Shown one piece after another: positions 13,705 to 15,517 of a DNA stretch of 15,517 nucleotides (within the stretch, counting starts at the first letter, position 1; each line of letters starts with the position of its first letter). Source of the stretch: an uncultured Prevotella sp. (GTDB lineage: Bacteria; Bacteroidota; Bacteroidia; Bacteroidales; Bacteroidaceae); contig CALBJK010000006.1 in NCBI GenBank assembly GCA_937892695.1, forward strand, positions 1 through 15,517, written 5' to 3'. The translations under genes and the position numbers were made by a program. The notes beneath the pieces are model-generated. The model was not told the origin of the DNA and did not search any database. It saw only the letters and a list, made by a program, of their open reading frames with translations.

Positions 13705-14475
13705 ATGGAAATAACGTTTTGGGGACTTGTTTTCGGAGCTTTGTTGCTTCTCGTCCCCGTCTATGCAATGTATGCTCTGTGTCCAGGTATGGCCCGTAAG
13801 GTTGCCGTTGCCGCAGTCCGCATGGTTGTCGGCATGTCTGTCACCGGTCTGTGCCTCTATTATCTTGTCGTGTGGGACAGTGTGGTGCTGAGCGTTTTGT
13901 TCGTTTTACTGATGGTCGTGGCTTCTTCCTACGTAGTTGTTGTCGAAGCAAAGATCGATTCGCACCGTTCTTTCGTTCCTGTCTTTGTCGGTATGTTTGT
14001 GGCCGTTGCCGTGGTCACGGCCTATCTGCTTTTGCTTGTCGTAGTGTCAGGCTTGCCGTTAGGGCCGCGCGTGATAGTGCCGGTTTCGGGCTTTATAGCC
14101 GGTATGACCGTCCGTGCCGAGTCAAGGGCTCTTTCGGCCTACTATGACGGACTGCGCAATCACAGTCAGATGTATTATTACTTGACGGGCAACGGTGCTA
14201 CAAAGGCCGAGGCTCTGCGCTATCTGTTGTGTCGGGCCTTGAAGAAGACGGCCATGGCCTACGTCCCCGATATGTCGGTGATGGCAGTGGCTGTGTGTCC
14301 GGTAGCGATGTGGAGCATGATGTTGTGCGGAGTCTCTGTCCTTACAGCAGCTGCCGCTCAAGTGGTTTTTGTCGTAGCGTCGTTTTGTACTACGGTTCTT
14401 TCCGTTCTCTTGTGTGTGGTCTTGTCGCGCAGATTCTCTTTCGACCGGTACGGTTCTGTCCGCGACCATGCGTAG
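13705..14475 (+). CDS. FetB/UPF0014-like ABC permease
   Basis: This 256-residue integral membrane protein has about seven hydrophobic segments. The family pattern is recognisable in the early VRMVVGMSVTGLCLYYL helix and in the amphipathic stretch NHSQMYYYLTGNGATKAEAL (about 152-171) followed by RALKK, which corresponds to the GAT..EA cytoplasmic coupling region of UPF0014 proteins. The GNS motif expected before it is replaced by GMTVRAES, and the conserved LPGMMTGQILGG segment is replaced by CPVAMWSMMLCGV (about 198-210). It is therefore a diverged member. FetAB in E. coli is associated with iron export and resistance to oxidative stress; whether this pair moves iron is unknown. The gene begins on the base after the ATPase stop. 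Confidence 0.7.
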   Translation: MEITFWGLVFGALLLLVPVYAMYALCPGMARKVAVAAVRMVVGMSVTGLCLYYLVVWDSVVLSVLFVLLMVVASSYVVVVEAKIDSHRSFVPVFVGMFVAVAVVTAYLLLLVVVSGLPLGPRVIVPVSGFIAGMTVRAESRALSAYYDGLRNHSQMYYYLTGNGATKAEALRYLLCRALKKTAMAYVPDMSVMAVAVCPVAMWSMMLCGVSVLTAAAAQVVFVVASFCTTVLSVLLCVVLSRRFSFDRYGSVRDHA

Positions 14476-14479
14476 AAGC

Positions 14480-14500
14480 TTCTGCTTTGGGAAGGCAGAA
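14480..14500 (+). terminator. Weak hairpin after the permease gene
   Basis: TTCTGC (14480-14485) and GCAGAA (14495-14500) pair around a 9-base loop just after the permease stop. A short T-stretch (TTTT) follows a few bases later but not directly, so termination is doubtful and attenuation is as likely. Confidence 0.25.
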
Positions 14501-14536
14501 ACTGTTTTCCGGTTTCCATAATAAATAATGTAACTT

Positions 14537-15337
14537 ATGCCAGTAATCGAGATAACATCATTGACAACACCGGGAGTAGAAGTGTTCAGCTCTCTTACCG
14601 AAGCTCAGCTCCGCAACCGTAAGGATGCCGACCGTGGGCTGTTCATAGCCGAAAGCCCCAAAGTGATACGTGTTGCTTTGGCTGCCGGATACGAACCGAC
14701 GGCCTTGCTGTGTGAGCGTCGCCATATCAGCGGCGATGCCTCCGACATCATAGACCGTTGCGGCGACATTCCCGTCTATACTGGCGAGCGCAGCCTTCTG
14801 GCTTCGCTTACGGGATACACGCTGACACGAGGAGTGCTTTGCGCCATGCGCCGCAAACCCCGGCGTAGCGTCGCCGAAGTATGTAGTGGGGCGCGTCGCG
14901 TCGTCGTGATCGACGGTGTCGTCGACACCACCAATATCGGGTCTATCTTCCGTTCCGCCGCAGCATTGGGTGTCGATGCCGTTTTGCTCACTCCTACATC
15001 GTGCGACCCTCTCAACCGTCGTGCCATCCGGGTGTCTATGGGTTCTGTATTTCTTGTTCCGTGGACGTGGACTGACGGTTCATACTCCGAGCTACGCACG
15101 TTGGGCTTCCGCACCGCCGCTATGGCTCTTGCCGAAAAGTCGGTCTCGCTCGACGATGCTCGTCTGAAGGCCGAACCTCGTCTGGCCGTCGTCATGGGTA
15201 CAGAAGGCGACGGCCTGTCTCGCGAAGCCATTGAGTCGGCCGACTATGTCGTGCGCATACCCATGTCGCACAGTGTCGACTCTCTCAATGTTGCCGCCGC
15301 TTCGGCCGTCGCCTTCTGGGAATTGTGCAGGAAGTAA
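14537..15337 (+). CDS. SpoU/TrmH-family RNA 2'-O-methyltransferase
   Basis: This 266-residue SPOUT-class methyltransferase transfers a methyl group from S-adenosylmethionine to a ribose 2'-OH in rRNA or tRNA. The N-terminal part (about 12-105) is an RNA-binding substrate domain with the LRNRKDADRGLFIAES start typical of the RlmB/TrmH/TsnR group. All three SpoU motifs are present: motif 1 DTTNIGSIFRSAAALG with Asn133 and Arg139; motif 2 GTEGDGL (221-227) with Glu223; motif 3 IPMSHSVDSLNVAAASA (241-257) with the knot-forming Ser249, Asn251. The target nucleotide cannot be predicted. The gene is richer in G+C and in GTC/GCC codons than those at the left end. It lies 61 bases after the permease gene and converges with the gene at the right edge, leaving 11 bases between them. 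Confidence 0.88.
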   Translation: MPVIEITSLTTPGVEVFSSLTEAQLRNRKDADRGLFIAESPKVIRVALAAGYEPTALLCERRHISGDASDIIDRCGDIPVYTGERSLLASLTGYTLTRGVLCAMRRKPRRSVAEVCSGARRVVVIDGVVDTTNIGSIFRSAAALGVDAVLLTPTSCDPLNRRAIRVSMGSVFLVPWTWTDGSYSELRTLGFRTAAMALAEKSVSLDDARLKAEPRLAVVMGTEGDGLSREAIESADYVVRIPMSHSVDSLNVAAASAVAFWELCRK

Positions 15338-15348
15338 AATCCTTACTT

Positions 15349-15517
15349 CTACTTTTCTACTACGATTTTATACGCCTTGCCGTTTATTGACAGCAGATAT
15401 ACTCCGGAGTCTGGTACAGAAAGTGAAACGCTCTCTGCCGATGGTCTTGCGTGGCTTATCAATTTAGTAACAGTTAAAAAATAACTTGGTACAAAAATGC
15501 TAAGCAGATTTGCACCT
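15349..15517 (-). CDS. C-terminal end of a probable T9SS sorting-domain protein (runs off right edge)
   Basis: The minus strand is open from the window edge to a TAG at 15349-15351, giving 55 residues. The last 30 have the look of a type IX secretion C-terminal signal: VSLSVPDSGVYLLSING followed by KAYKIVVEK at the terminus. In that family a [AS]GVY-[IVL] turn precedes a final strand ending in Lys/Arg-rich VVV-type residues, which anchors the protein to the T9SS before cleavage at the surface. The upstream residues (about 1-25) fit less clearly. The cargo's function lies outside the window. It is not on the same strand as the methyltransferase and the two stops are 11 bases apart. Confidence 0.6.
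   Translation of the reverse strand, partial: GANLLSIFVPSYFLTVTKLISHARPSAESVSLSVPDSGVYLLSINGKAYKIVVEK

Noticed and set aside
1..15517. CRISPR arrays, insertion sequences, tRNA genes and phage genes
   Set aside because: No regularly spaced repeats, transposase or integrase motifs, cloverleaf-type sequences or phage structural genes were seen on either strand.

Overview
The window looks like chromosomal DNA of a Bacteroidales bacterium, most likely Prevotella or a close relative. Evidence: promoter -7 boxes of the Bacteroidetes form TAnnTTTG, A-rich leaders without clear Shine-Dalgarno sequences, several GTG/TTG starts, a Bacteroidetes-type SecA N-terminus, Bacteroidetes-style LptC and PpiD, and the tail of what looks like a type IX secretion (T9SS) cargo protein at the right edge. 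No rRNA, tRNA, CRISPR array, insertion sequence or phage gene was seen. The content is mostly envelope biology.

Left block (1-3009, minus strand): the first 96 codons of secA, preceded by a two-gene unit. In that unit a membrane-anchored DUF4105 protein overlaps by 4 bases a secreted alkaline-phosphatase-fold protein that appears to have lost its catalytic and metal residues. A divergent intergenic region with promoters (3010-3162) separates this from the next block.

Envelope-assembly block (3163-8801, plus strand): an outer-membrane beta-barrel protein, the LPS-export lipoprotein LptC, a CNNM/CBS/CorC-type membrane protein, and, behind its own promoter and a structured leader carrying a 15-residue upstream ORF, a large PpiD-like periplasmic chaperone/prolyl isomerase. 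A strong rho-independent terminator ends this block at about 8867.

Glycan-modification block (8874-12983, plus strand): a promoter embedded in nested inverted repeats drives an ArnT-like lipid-linked-sugar transferase, a GT2 polyprenyl-phosphate sugar transferase broken by a frameshift, and a small membrane protein of the lipid-A-biosynthesis N-terminal (LAB_N) family built from two clear tandem repeats. A UDP-glucuronate 4-epimerase-like gene follows after a gap. Together these look like a pathway that charges a polyprenyl carrier with a sugar (possibly galacturonate), flips it and transfers it to lipid A or another surface acceptor. In this sequence the charging step seems to be broken.

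Right block (13006-15517): an ABC ATPase with several degenerate motifs sits directly against a FetB/UPF0014-like permease, followed by a SpoU-family RNA methyltransferase. The C-terminal 55 residues of a probable T9SS sorting-domain protein converge on it from the right edge.

The observations most worth follow-up are the GT2 frameshift with its apparent slippage footprint, the duplicated LAB_N protein as a candidate carrier-lipid flippase, the pseudo-phosphatase/DUF4105 pair, the degenerate FetAB-like transporter, and the PpiD leader.
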